Positions 1-9,573 of a stretch of 64,000 bases of DNA are shown here, in pieces (position 1 is the stretch's first letter; every line of letters starts with the position of its first letter). Location of the stretch: contig CAVSAT010000006.1 in NCBI GenBank assembly GCA_963726005.1, forward strand, positions 1-64,000, in the 5' to 3' direction. The stretch is from Bog-473 sp963726005 (GTDB taxonomy: Bacteria; Actinomycetota; Acidimicrobiia; Acidimicrobiales; RAAP-2). Under the pieces are notes generated by a model. The model saw nothing but the letters and a program-made list of their open reading frames with translations. It had not been told where the DNA came from and made no database searches. The translations under genes and the position numbers were made by a program.

Positions 1-190
1 CGGCACGTTCTCCGAGCCCTGGAACATCATATGTTCGAAGAGGTGCGCGAAGCCGGTGCGGCCCGCCCGCTCGTTGCGGCTGCCGACATTGTACCAGAGG
101 TTCACCGCCACCACGGGCAGCGCGTGATCCTCCGAGAACACGACACGCAGGCCGTTTCGGCAGGGTGAATCGCTCAATGGGTATCAGCAT
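1..190 (-). pseudogene. M16-family zinc peptidase, N-terminal fragment (cut by window edge, frameshifted)
   Basis: The reverse strand encodes the start of a pitrilysin/insulinase-type metallopeptidase. After the frame is repaired it reads FTLPNGLRVVFSEDH, then a NLWYNVGSRNE-like stretch and the zinc-binding HLFEH motif (inverted HxxEH) followed by MMFQGSENVP, the classic order of the M16 N-terminal domain. An ATG at 188-190 is a plausible start with a very short leader and no signal peptide. One extra A near 163 (AAA where AAC is expected) shifts the frame between start and motif, so as written the gene is broken. The rest lies beyond the left edge. Family assignment is firm from the motif; the substrate is unknown. 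Confidence 0.8.
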
Positions 191-256
191 GGATACGCTA
201 CGCGAGGGCGAATGAGGGGTCCGGTGCAGGCCGGTGCAAGGGGTGCGCCGGCCAGC

Positions 257-860
257 TTACCGGTCGGCACTGAAAAGTACAACCGGGATGCCGATGCTTT
301 CGCGCCAGCGTGTACGCCCACTCGTCGCCGCCATTGCGCTCGATCGGGCTCGTCCGCGTGGGTGAGCTGTAGGCACGAATCCCGAGTTCCCAGGCGAGAA
401 GCCGGAGACGGAGCATGTGGAACGGGTCGCTGACAAGGAGCGCCGTGCGCAGGCCACGGCCGTGCATCAGCCTGGCCACCGCGGCCATGGATTGGCCCGA
501 GTGTTGGCCCGTACTCTCCTGCAGGATCGCCGCCTCGGGAACGCCGTGCCTCAGAGCGTATCGGCGCCCGACCACCGCCTCGCTCACGGTATCGCCCGCT
601 CCGATACCACCGGTGAGGATCATACGCGGTGCGACGCCACTCTCGTAGAGCGCAATGGCGTGGTCCAATCGGGCGCGAAGCACCGGCGAAGGACGGCCGT
701 CGTATTGTGCCGCTCCGAGCACGACGATCGCATCGACCGGCCGCGTCTCGTCATAGCGACTGAAGGTGTAAACTGCGAGAAGCAGAATGCCGAGCACCAG
801 GAGGGCGAGCACGCCGACCGCCACGGTCGTCCGGAGCAGTAGGATGCCGGCGTGCTTCAT
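257..860 (-). pseudogene. YdcF/SanA-type DUF218 membrane protein (frameshifted near C-terminus)
   Basis: About 200 residues. A single N-terminal membrane helix (residues ~8-30, VGVLALLVLGILLLAVY) is followed by a DUF218 domain with DAIVVLGAAQYDGRPSP, ILTGGIGAGDTVSEA and LLVSDPFHMLR, the conserved order of YdcF-like proteins, so the domain should face the periplasm or cell exterior. Members are linked to envelope or vancomycin-tolerance phenotypes, but the biochemical role is not settled. The frame breaks near 305; the expected end (WRESIGIPVVLFSADR) is in another frame and stops at 257. The start is the ATG at 858-860, 15 nt after the stop of the next gene upstream, suggesting co-transcription. 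Confidence 0.75.
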
Positions 861-875
861 TGCCCGTGCCGCGGC

Positions 876-1747
876 TTAACGGCGCACGAACAGGCGCTCG
901 CGGAGGATGGAAGGCGCGACCTCCTCGGCGAGCAGCGCCGCCGCCGCCTCGGCGCCCTCCTCCACGGCCTCCTCCGCCTCATGCAGTAGCGCCGCCGCGG
1001 GTGGGTACGCCGCCGCCGCCGCGCGGGCGAGTGCGTTCCACGCCTCGTCGTCCCATCCCTGCGCCGCACAGGCGAGCGCGGCGAGCAGCTGCGCCTCGCC
1101 GTCGTCCTCGTCGTCAAGCGAGGCGCGGTGGAGCTCTTCGGCCGCCTCCTCCGCCCGCGCGACAAGCTGAAGCGCCAGCCCGTGAAGGAGGCGATTCCAG
1201 GCGTCGTGCTCCTGGAGCGCCACCGCCTCGCCGAGCTCAGCCACACCCTCCAGCGGCGCACCCGCCATCAACTGCGCGATACCGAGCTCCGCCCGGACTT
1301 CAGCGTCCTCGGGGTCGAGCTCACGCGCGGCTCGCAGCTCATCGAGCGCTGGAGCTCCGTCAGTCCTTCGCGCGCGAGATAGGCGCCGTAGGCCAGGCGC
1401 GTCGCTACCACGTTCGGTGCGCTCAGCGCCGCAAGGCGAAGGACGGACTCCGCCTCTGGATCGTCCAGACTCGCCAGCCCGGCACCCGCCGTCACCAGCA
1501 CCAACGGGTCGGTTGGCCCGGCCTGCACGCACCGCCTGAAGTAGTCGTATGCCTGTCCCTCCAGCCCCAGCTCGCGAGAGGCGGCGCCCAGCATACAGAG
1601 TAGGATGGGGTGTTCCGGATGTTCGGTCTCCTCAGGCGCAGACAGCTCGAACGCCTCCTGCCAATGTCCCGCATCGCTGAGCTCTGAGGCTTCTACTAGC
1701 CGGGCCTCCAGCATCGCGTCCGCGCCCGTTTCGTTCGTCTCGCTCAC
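876..1747 (-). pseudogene. Tetratricopeptide-like repeat protein (frameshifted)
   Basis: Roughly 290 residues of Ala/Glu/Leu-rich alpha helices in which two reading frames join near 1368. The first frame begins at a GTG (1745-1747) with SETNETGADAMLEARL and contains helix pairs such as HWQEAFELSAPEETEHPEHP. The second frame continues with DPEDAEVRAELGIAQLMAG and GWDDEAWNALARAAAAAYPP. The spacing of small residues and the alternating helix pairs fit TPR solenoids, which mediate protein-protein contacts, but no partner can be named. No signal peptide is visible. It lies 15 nt upstream of the YdcF-like gene on the same strand. Confidence 0.6.
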
Positions 1748-1912
1748 GTCTACGCCTGGTTGACGGCACCGCTGCAGAAAAGCTCCTCGCGGCGCCTCGT
1801 TCCCGCTCTGGACTGGGCCTCGCCACGAGGCCCAGCACTGGCCGGCGGCAATGATAGCTCTCGCGCTTCCGCTGCACCACCGCGCCCCCGGTGGCCGATG
1901 CGCTCCGTCCGC

Positions 1913-2734
1913 TCACGATTCGCCCTGGTCGCGCCAGGTCACGCTCGGTACGAGCAAAACCGGGCAGGGCGTGGTTCGCACTACCGCAGTTGAAACGCCT
2001 CCGTCGGCGACCTGCCCGGATTCCCTGGAGCCCATCACTAGCAACTGGGCGTCAGTCGCGACGGCCTGGTGCAGAATCTCCACGGCGGGGTTGTCAGCCG
2101 TCAAGACCTGCTCGCGGATCTCGACCCGTGCCGCACCACCCGCGCTTGCCCGCGCTCGCTCCACCTCACGATGCACGCGCTCGGTGGCTGAGGGCACTCC
2201 CCGGACGTGCTTCCACATGGAGCGCGGTCGGCTCGGCCGTGCCGCCCGGCGGTCGCAACGCCGACGCCCAGGAGAGGGCAACTGCCAACGTCCCGGCTGT
2301 CGCGTCGGAGAGATCGATCGGCACCACCACCTGAAGGGCAGATGGCTGGCTCAGGACCGGGGCGCCCAGGACACGGGCAGGGGGCTCCGCGCACGCCGGC
2401 CGCCGTCCTTCCCATCTCACCGCGGCGTCCCGGCACGGCGGTCGCGGCCGACGTGCGAGCCCGCCGCCGTCCGGCGCTCCTCGTCGATCGCGGCGATCGC
2501 CGGGGCCCGGCGAAGGTCGGCGCCTCCTCGTTCGGCCGGCGCCCGGGCACCGCTCCCGCCAGGTGCTCCAGCAGCCGGCCCTCGCCTTCCTCTACGGGTG
2601 AGTCCGTCACGTGCACCAGATGCAGCGTCGCGCCCGCGAGCGTCGCCAGGCGGACGGCGGTCCGAGTCGCCGGCAACGAAGCCTCACCCCAGGTCAGTAG
2701 CGAGCAGCACGGACTTCAACGTCAGGAGCCACAT
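1913..2734 (-). pseudogene. Universal stress protein with two UspA domains (multiple frameshifts)
   Basis: Three reading frames together spell a double UspA protein of about 270 residues. The start ATG at 2732-2734 follows an AGGGGG ribosome-binding site and gives MWLLTLKSVLLATDLG, then SLPATRTAVRLATLAGATLHLVHVTD from domain 1. A second domain starts at LQVVVPIDLSDATAGTLAVALSWA and ends with VMGSRESGQVADGGVSTAVVRTTPCPVLLVP, the ATP-binding G-2X-G-9X-G(S) type ending. Frame breaks fall near 2680, in 2420-2520, and near 2230. Stand-alone UspA proteins act in the cytoplasm in stress survival. The number of breaks in such a short gene argues for sequencing error rather than natural decay. Confidence 0.7.
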
Positions 2735-2814
2735 CGCGCTCCCCCTAGCGATACGTGTGGGCGGCCATGCCCACGCTCACGCCTCGGCCGCACGAGGCGC
2801 GGCGCACATGAGAG

Positions 2815-2896
2815 TGCTCGGGGCGGGACTCGAACCCGCACGGCTCACGCCAGAGCTTTTTAAGAGCCCCGTGTCTACCGATTCCACCACCCGAGC
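2815..2896 (-). tRNA. tRNA-Leu(UAA)
   Basis: The reverse complement starts GCTCGGGTGGTGGAATCGG and ends GGGTTCGAGTCCCGCCCCGAGC plus the discriminator A. The 7-bp acceptor stem GCTCGGG/CCCGAGC is perfect. The anticodon stem-loop GGGCT-CTTAAAA-AGCTC carries the anticodon TAA, reading UUA leucine codons. A long variable arm makes it class II, and the T-arm GGGTTCGAGTCCC is canonical. The 3' CCA is not encoded. It is one of the few undamaged elements in the left segment. Confidence 0.95.
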
Positions 2897-2956
2897 ATTC
2901 CATCGCGTTGCACACCGTGCGACCGTACACAAGGTACGGTCGCACCGACGGCGCAG

Positions 2957-3640
2957 CTATGCCTGACCGGCGCGTGCCACCGCCTCGCGCAGCAGCGTCA
3001 GATTAGTCGCCACACTCCCTCGCGTGTTGTAGACCGCCGAGCCCGCGACCAGCACCGAGGCTCCGGCGGCCACCGCAGCCGGAGCGGTCACCGCGTTCGA
3101 TCCCACCATCGACTTCGAGCAACACCTCCGACCGCCCACGCCGCACAGAGTTCCTCGCGTACCTGTGCGATCCGCCGAGTGCTGGCAGGAATGTAGCGCT
3201 GGCCACCGAAGCCGGGGTTCACCGACATGATGAGCACCAGGTCGACATCGTCCAGCACCTCGTAGATCGACTGCAGGGGCGTCCTGGGGTTCAGCGTGAT
3301 GCCGGCCTTCACTCCCAATTCCCGGATCCGCTGAACCGTCCGGTGCAGGTGCGGCGAGGTCTCCACGTGCACCGTCGGGTCTGTCGACCCCCGCGTCGGC
3401 GAATACCTCGAGGTGCCGTTCCGGTTCCTCGATCATGAGGTGCACATCCACCGGCAGACTCGTCGCTCGCCGAACCACCGCGGCAATCTGCGGCCCCATC
3501 GTGATGTTCGGGACGAAGCGGCCGTCCATCACGTCCACATGAATCCAGTCCGCGCCGCCCTCCTCGGCCTCCCGAACCTGCTCGCCGAGCCGCGTGAAGT
3601 CTGCGGAGAGAATTGATGGCGCCAGCAACACCTCGCTCAT
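2957..3640 (-). pseudogene. rpe: Ribulose-phosphate 3-epimerase (frameshifted)
   Basis: Catalyses D-ribulose 5-phosphate to D-xylulose 5-phosphate in the pentose phosphate pathway, in the cytoplasm. The N-terminus MSEVLLAPSILSADFTRLGE, the metal/active-site stretch WIHVDVMDGRFVPNITMGP and VDVHLMIEEPERH are in one frame. GITLNPRTPLQSIYEVLDDVD and VLIMSVNPGFGGQ are in another, VDGGI in a third, and ASVLVAGSAVYN returns to the first. Breaks are near 3385 and in 3090-3180. Total length of about 227 codons is normal for Rpe. Its ATG overlaps the rpiA stop codon (ATGA at 3637-3640), so rpiA and rpe form an operon. Confidence 0.85.
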
Positions 3641-4349
3641 CGGTCGCCCTCCCCGGCGTGCAGCACTCGCACCCCATCGGACGCGGCGATCACGACGGCG
3701 CTCGCCATCCCGAGGAAGGGTCCGCTCTCGATCACTCCGGGCCTGCGCGCGAGTGCGAGGTCGAGCGCTTCCGCGTCGGCAATGCCACCCGCGAAGCTGC
3801 AGTCGTAGATGTAGTGGCCACCATCGCTAATCAGCGGTGCGCCGTCGGGAAGCCGGCGCAGTGCCGCCATGGCCCCCAGGGCCGCAAAGAAGTCGCCGTG
3901 GGTGGAATGGCCGAAGCGGTCAACCTCCACGGGAAGCGGAGAGCGCGTCCCCATGCGTTCCACGAGCTTCGATTCGTCGACGATAACCACGAATCGCGCC
4001 GACGCGGCCGCCACGATCTTTTCACGGAGCAACGCGCCGCCGAGTCCCTTGATGGCCGGGGGTCGAGGCCGGCCTCGTCCGCGCCATCGATGGTAAGGTC
4101 TACACGGGGCCGCTCCTCCAGAGTGGTCAGCGGGATTCCCAGCGCCTCCGCCTGGCGCGTCGTCGCGGCCGAGGTCGCCACGCCCACGATGTGCTGCCAG
4201 GCACCCTCCCGGCGGCGCTCGCCGATGTGCTCCAGAAGAAAACGCACGGTGGAGCCGGTCCCGAGCCCCACCACCATCCCATCTTCAATCCACCTGGCGG
4301 CGCGCACGGCGGCGGCGCGCTTGAACTCGTCCTGCTGCTCGCTCGACAT
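3637..4349 (-). pseudogene. rpiA: Ribose-5-phosphate isomerase A (frameshifted)
   Basis: Interconverts ribose 5-phosphate and ribulose 5-phosphate. From the ATG at 4347-4349 the protein begins MSSEQQDEFKRAAAVRAARW, followed by the phosphate-binding VGLGTGSTVRF and LTIDGADE motifs. After a break near 4052 the second frame continues with ALLREKIVAAASARFVVIVDESK and DGGHYIYDCSF and runs to the normal C-terminus. A longer in-frame extension upstream of 4349 crosses the preceding terminator region and is not expected to be coding. The repaired protein is about 237 residues, typical for RpiA. Translationally coupled to rpe downstream. Confidence 0.85.
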
Positions 4350-4442
4350 CTGCTGTCTCTGCCCAACGGGTTTCGGAGAGTGGCCGGCCGACGCGGCACG
4401 GCGCCGCCGAATGTAGCACGATCCTCGCCAAAGGGCGAACAC

Positions 4443-4472
4443 AAAAAAGAGGGCACCAGGCGGGGTGCCCTC
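4443..4472 (-). terminator. Rho-independent terminator after the outer-membrane protein gene
   Basis: On the minus strand a 9-bp stem GAGGGCACC/GGTGCCCTC with a short loop is followed directly by six T residues (A-run at 4443-4448 on the plus strand). It lies 25 nt past the stop of the outer-membrane protein gene and before rpiA, separating the two units. Confidence 0.9.
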
Positions 4473-4496
4473 CATTCGTGCGCGAGCGATACCGAC

Positions 4497-5683
4497 TCAG
4501 CCGCGGACCTTGATCTCGGCCTGCGCCTGGTAGGGCTGGAACTCGCAGCCCGGCCGGACCGGCAGATAGATCACCGTCGGCGTGCCGGTGGTGCCGATCT
4601 CCACGAAGACGTTCGTCCCCTGGTAGGCCCCCGAGTTCATCACGTCGTTGACCCCGATCACCCGCGGCAGGCCGAACTTCACGTAGCGCCGGCCGTTGTA
4701 CATGATCGGATCGTTGTTCACGAACCAGGTCGAACCCGCCACGTACGTCGGGGCCATCGCCGGATACGCCTCGGAGAAGCGCCGGCCCGCGATCGTCGTG
4801 TCACCCGAGGTCGGGTGGTACGTCGCTTCCACATTCCGCAGCATCTGACCCTCGACCACGCAGACCGAGATCGCGCGCGTCGCGGGCGGGGCCGGCGGCG
4901 GCGGCGGCGGCGGCGGGGCCGGGGCGACCGGCACCGGCGGCGGCGGCGCCTTGGCGAACGTGTACTTCACGCCAAGTACGCCGCGCTGCGTCACCGCGAA
5001 CCTGTCGTTGGTCGTGGAGGGCTCCACAACGTTCGTCCAGCCGGCGCCGGTATGCGAAGGCGATTGGTAGCCGTTCGCACCGTACTCGATGTAAACGCCG
5101 AAATGGTTCTTGATCGAGAGGAAGTCGAGCCCTATGCCGGCCGTGCCCTGACCGACCGTCGCGTGATTCGCGTCACGCGGCAGGCAGACGCTCTCGGCCG
5201 TGCCCGGCTCGCGGCAGCCATCCGACCCCTTCACGTTCGTTGTCAGCCCGCCGCCGCCGCCCAGGAAGAAGTAGACCGAGGAGAACCAATTCGGCGATGC
5301 CGTCTTGAATACGAACGGACGGACCATCAGGTCGAGATCGTAAAACCAGTTGTTTACGTCCCGACCGTCACTCCCCGTGAAGCCCGGCAGCTCGTTAAGA
5401 AGCCCCGAAAGCCCCACCCCGACGGGATGTACGTCCCGTTCGCGCGGATGCCCCACGTCGGCTGAAACCAGTACGTGGCCTGCGCGCCGAAGACCGGGTT
5501 CCACTTGCTGGGCCCCAACTTCCCAACGGCCGTCTCCGCCCACTTGGTCGTGTACGAGCCGCCCGCGTAGACGCCCACGTCGATCAGGCGACCGCGGCGG
5601 TTGAGCAACGACTGCGGCTCCCCATCGCCCGTTCCCGCCAGCATCACGGCAGTCACGACGGCCGATGCCAGTATCCGTTTCAT
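4497..5683 (-). pseudogene. Outer-membrane beta-barrel protein with proline linker and C-terminal domain (one frameshift)
   Basis: About 395 residues once one break near 5390 is repaired. The start ATG (5681-5683) follows GGAGAGG and yields a signal peptide MKRILASAVVTAVMLAG. The mature part has alternating aromatic strands typical of a small outer-membrane barrel (VGVYAGGSYTTKWAETA, QATYWFQPTWGIRANGTYIP, FGVYIEYGANGY, VLGVKYTF). After VKYTFAK comes a proline-rich linker (PPPPVPVAPAPPPPPPPP), then a ~130-residue globular domain with one or two cysteines (ISVCVVEGQML). The architecture resembles OmpA-like barrels with a periplasmic domain, but I do not see the usual OmpA peptidoglycan-binding motif. 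It shows the left segment comes from a diderm. A strong terminator follows. Confidence 0.75.
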
Positions 5684-6317
5684 CGAGTCCTCTCCGAACC
5701 TAGTGGAATAGTGTGGCGCTTCCCTGTGAAGAGCCCGCACCGAGCCGGCACGCTTATCAAGAACAGTGCCATTACACATTGCTACCGAGGGTGTCACAGA
5801 CCAATCTGCGTGCCGCTCACCTCCTTGTAACCAGGTCCATAGCCAGACGCGGTAGTTGTTTAGACGCTTCCCACGACCGCACCAACCGCCGAGCCGCAGG
5901 CCCGATGCCCCGATCACCACAACCGGCGTTGCGCCATCCCAGTCAAGGCCGAAGCGGCCGGGGCGCCTGAATCAGGCCACGCTGCTTACAAGCACTTATC
6001 ATACCAGCAAGCGGCAGAATGGCAGTATCCACAAGCCAGAGTAGCGTTCGGACGCACCTCGCACAGCACTGCAAGAGCAAGCTTCAACACCCAGCGCCGC
6101 CGCCTAAAGCGCCAACGCTAGCGCCGGTCCCACCACGAAGGGGACTATCCACCCCAGCGGCTTGCCGAGCCTCACCTAGCTAATGAGCGAAGGAGAGTTT
6201 GCAGAAATGATGCCTCGAATGTGCGCCTCGCATAGCCAAACGCGGCGGGGGCGAAACGCACCCCGCACGCACCCTCAAGAGCATCCAGGGAGACGCGGAA
6301 GCGAGGCCGGTGCTCGG
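5684..6317. other. Intergenic region with no recognised gene
   Basis: 634 nt between the outer-membrane protein gene and the two-repeat helical protein. No reading frame here looks coding. I looked for a tmRNA-like tag or ends, an RNase P core and a tRNA and found none. The part next to 5683 should hold the promoter of the minus-strand outer-membrane gene. Given the indel density of this segment, a decayed or misread small gene cannot be excluded. Confidence 0.5.
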
Positions 6318-7055
6318 TCAGACGGAGATCGAGCGCGCAGGCTCTGTTGCCGACGCCGTGGGTGGCGCGGCATCGCGCGTGCCGGCGACGGCCGGGAGAA
6401 CGTCATCGGCGAGAATTCGCAAGGCACGGTTATAGATGACGTCGCCGAGCCCCTCCGGGAGCATCATCGTTTCGATGTAGAGTTCTGCGGCTTCGGGCGC
6501 CTGGACTTCGTCATCGAGAGCCTTGACGAAGATGAGAGCATTCTCGACGTGCGCCTCCAGCAATGCGTCCTCGGTACGGGCGGCGGCCAGGCTGATGCGG
6601 TGGCGCAGATCCTCCTGTACGCGGCCGCGAATGCGGCGGCGCAGGCGCCCGAAGATCGCGTCGGCGCGGCCTCCCTCGCGGGGTGCCTCGATCTCGTCCT
6701 CCGCCTCATCCTCGGGGACCGGCGGGACGCCGGCGCGCGTCTTCTCGGCGTGCGGAACGACGCCCCAGCTCGGCAAGCGCGCGACTGCCGACGTTTCGCG
6801 CCTGCTCCGGCGTCAGTCGCAAAATCCGCACATAGATCTCGAGCGCGTCGTCGAAAGCAATGCGATCGGCCACCAAATCGACCATGGCGAGCATGTGTCG
6901 AACGTGCGCCGCGAGCAGCCGCTCCTGGCAGACGGCGGTCGTGAGGTCGATCTGGCGCTGGAGCGCGCGGGAGATACTTTCGTGAGGGCCACGAGTGCCA
7001 CCTCCGGAAGTGTCGAGGAACGCAGGGACGCTGCCGTCCGGTTGGCGGGCGATTT
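6318..7055 (-). pseudogene. Uncharacterised all-helical protein built of two related halves (frameshifted)
   Basis: Not recognised. Two frames joining near 6740 give about 245 residues. The first half contains QIDLTTAVCQERLLAAHV, DRIAFDDALEIYVRIL and LTPEQARN. The second contains HRISLAAARTEDALLEAHV, APEAAELYIET and MLPEGLGDVIYNRALRIL. Aligning them shows shared spacing (R..I.LA.A, LL.AHV, A.E.Y, LP/LTPE, RAL), so it looks like an internal duplication. The middle is acidic (VPEDEAEDEIEAP). No signal peptide or membrane segment is visible. The start is unresolved: a stop lies at about 7055 in the frame and no convincing ATG follows. It lies downstream of secG beyond a strong terminator. Confidence 0.45.
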
Positions 7056-7099
7056 AGCAGACGTGGGGTGCAATTTCTATTCCCTGCCCCGGTATCAAC

Positions 7100-7137
7100 G
7101 AAAACCGCCCCGGTCCGCATTGCGGACCGGGGCGGTT
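7100..7137 (-). terminator. Strong rho-independent terminator of the gapA-pgk-tpiA-secG operon
   Basis: A perfect 17-bp inverted repeat (AACCGCCCCGGTCCGCA and its complement, 7103-7119 and 7121-7137) with a one-base centre. On the minus strand it is followed by TTTTCG. It lies 24 nt downstream of the secG stop. Confidence 0.9.
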
Positions 7138-7160
7138 CCCTCGTGCTGCCCAGAAGGAGG

Positions 7161-7521
7161 CTACGGCTGCTCTGTGGGTGCCGGAGCACTCGGCGCCGCG
7201 GGCGCCTCTTCAAGCAGACCCGGCGCCGGAGATGCCGCCGGCGCCGCCGGCGCCCGGCAGGCCGGAGCGCAGAATCGACTCCGGCGTCCGCGTCCGCGTG
7301 GAAACCACGGAGAGCAGCAGTGCCAGAGCGGAAGATCCCACCGCACCACCAGGTGGCCCGTAGTCACAGCGTCGCGGCCTGGCGGCTCCGAAGAGAGTAT
7401 CCGACCCCTCACCCGCCGCACCCATCGCCGCGAGGCCGCCGCCCTTGCCCGACTGCAGAAGCACGACAACTGTGAGCAGGAGCGCATCTAGAACGAGCAG
7501 CGTCAGCAGAAAGTAGTACAC
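7161..7521 (-). pseudogene. secG: Preprotein translocase subunit SecG (frameshifted)
   Basis: SecG is the small membrane subunit of the SecYEG channel. The first frame starts at a GTG (7519-7521) and shows the N-terminal membrane helix (YYFLLTLLVLDALLLTVVVLLQ) followed by the SecG signature QSGKGGGLAAMG and SDTLFGA. The second helix (SALALLLSVV) and an Ala/Pro/Glu-rich tail ending APAPTEQP are spread over shifted frames with breaks near 7370 and 7230. The gene follows tpiA, the common gapA-pgk-tpiA-secG order, and ends just before the terminator. Confidence 0.75.
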
Positions 7522-7588
7522 GGCACGACGATGGCTAGGGAGACGAAGCGCAGGAAGCAGCTAAGCTTAGAAGTTTACGCGGGCACTG

Positions 7589-8348
7589 TCAAGGACCGGC
7601 GGCCAAGATTTGGGCGAATTCTTCGGCCGCAAGGCTTGCCCCACCGACCAGCACGCCGTCCACGTTCGGTTGCGCGAGCAATTCGCGCGCGTTCTCGGGT
7701 TTCACGTTGCCGCCATAAAGAATCGGCACGTGGCCGCAGGCCCGTCACCCAGGCACCGCCGAGGCGCTCGCGAATCCGGCGTGCATCTGTCGTGCATCCG
7801 CGGGCGTTGCGGTCTCTCCGGTGTCGATCGCCGAAGGGCTCGTAGGCGATGAGCAGCCGCGAGCGCGCCGGTCCGTCCAGCTCGCGCAGGACCGGATCGA
7901 GCTGGCCGAAGACCACCGCCTCCGCTCGGCCCGCGCGCCGCTCCTCGATCAAGTCACCCACGCAGGGCACCGGATCGAGCCCGGCCGCGAGCACAGCGGC
8001 GACCTTACGCACCGTATCGGGCACGCTCTCGCCGAAGAGGTGGCGCCGTTCGCTATGCCCGACGAGCGAAGCGTGGCGCCGGCGTCCCGCGCCATCGCCG
8101 CAGAGATCTGGCCGGTGAAGGCGCCGCTCTCCGCCCAGTAGAGTCCTGTACGCCCAGCCGGATGTCGGCGCGAGCACCGACGGCCGCTCGCGCCGCCGCC
8201 AGCGAGAGGCCGGCGGGAAGAACACGATCGAACGGTCCGTGCGCTCGGGGTAGAGGGCGAGAAATTCACGGAAGAAGACCGCCGTCGCGCTGGGGCCGTG
8301 GTGCATCTTCCAATTGCCGGCGAGCACAGGCCGCTTCAGCAGCGTCAT
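7589..8348 (-). pseudogene. tpiA: Triosephosphate isomerase (multiple frameshifts)
   Basis: Interconverts dihydroxyacetone phosphate and glyceraldehyde 3-phosphate. The start ATG at 8346-8348 gives MTLLKRPVLAGNWKMHHGPS with the catalytic Lys of AGNWKM. The active-site His is in SLVGHSERRHLFGE, the catalytic Glu in LIAYEPFG, and the phosphate-binding loop VDGVLVGGASL lies near the C-terminus, which ends EEFAQILAAGP. These motifs occur in the correct order but in alternating frames, with at least four breaks between 7700 and 8260. The ATG overlaps the pgk stop (ATGA), so the two are translationally coupled. Confidence 0.85.
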
Positions 8349-9557
8349 CGCGCACCTCGGTCCGAGAGCGCAGCTACGCCAGGCAGCACGTGCCCTTCGA
8401 GGAACTCCAGCGATGCGCCGCCGCCGGTGGAGATGTGCGAAATGCGATCGGCCAGTCCGAGCTCGGTAACCGCTGCCGCCGAATCCCCACCGCCCACGAT
8501 GCTCGTGGCGCCGCGATCGGTAGCCTCCGCAACCGATTCGGCCACAGCCCGGGTGCCCGCTGCGAATTCCGGCACCTCGAAGACGCCCATCGGCCCATTT
8601 CAGAGACCGTCGCCGCAGCAGCAATCTCGGCGGCGAAGCGCGCTACGCTGCGCGGGCCGATGTCGACCACCCGCTCTTCCGCGCCGATCGCGGAGAGATC
8701 CACCTGCTGGGTCGGCTGGCCGCTGGCGACCTCGCGCGCCGTGATCGCGTCTACCGGGAGCACAGCTTTCACCCGCACGCAGCAGGAGGTCGCGCGCGAC
8801 AGCCACGCGGTCTTCCTCCACCAGCGAACGGCCCGTCCCATGACCCTGCGCGCGGAAGAAGGTGTTCGCCATGGCGCCGCCGATCAGGATCCGGTCCGCT
8901 CGGAAGAAGCGCCTCGATCACGTCGATCTTCCCGGAGATCTTCGCACCGCCCAGGATGGCGACGAAGGGCGCGCTTCGGCTGCTCGAGCACACGGCCTAG
9001 GTACTCCAGCTCGCGGTCCATACAGGCCGGCCACCGCAAGCTTCCCCTGCTCGCGGATGACGGTGGCCACTCCGGCGGTTGATGCGTGGGCACGGTGCGC
9101 CGCGCCGAACGCGTCGTTGACGAAGAGGTCGCCCAGCTCCGCCATCTCCGCGGCGAGCGCGGGATCGTTCGCTTCCTCGCCGGGGAGGAAACGCGTGTTC
9201 TCGAGCAGGAGCACCGCGCCATCGGCGAGCTGCCGAGTGGCCGCGAGCGCTTCCGGGCCGACGGTGCTACCGACAGAAGTCGACCGGCCCGGCGACCAAC
9301 TCCGCAAGGCGACTCGCGGCCGGGCGCAGCGACATCGCCGGGTTCGGCGCGCCCTTCGGCCGTCCGAAGTGCGAGAGCAGCACCACGCGCGCGCCGGCAT
9401 CGGTCAGCAGACGCAGCGTGGGGAGCGTGGCGCGGATGCGGGTGTCGTCGCTCACCCGCATCTCGATGTCCAGGGGCACGTTATAGTCCACCCGGACCAG
9501 CACGCGCTTGCCGCGCAGCCGGTCCGGCGTCAGGTCACGCAGGGTGAGCTTGTCCAT
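8345..9557 (-). pseudogene. pgk: Phosphoglycerate kinase (multiple frameshifts)
   Basis: Transfers phosphate from 1,3-bisphosphoglycerate to ADP in glycolysis. From the ATG at 9555-9557 the reading begins MDKLTLRDLTPDRLRGKRVL, then VRVDYNVPLD and VVLLSHFGRPKG, the PGK substrate-binding elements. Later fragments carry LLLENTRFLPGEE, LFVNDAFGAAHRAHAST and PFVAILGGAKISGKIDVIEA. The C-terminal ISTGGGASLEFLEG loop binds nucleotide. At least five frame breaks separate these blocks. Total length of about 404 codons matches the family. Sits between gapA (17-nt gap) and tpiA (overlapping). Confidence 0.87.
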
Positions 9558-9573
9558 TCTTGCGCCGCGCGGC

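Noticed and set aside
5684..6317. tmRNA, RNase P RNA or other large RNA gene
   Set aside because: No tag-peptide reading frame, no tRNA-like ends and no conserved core could be found.
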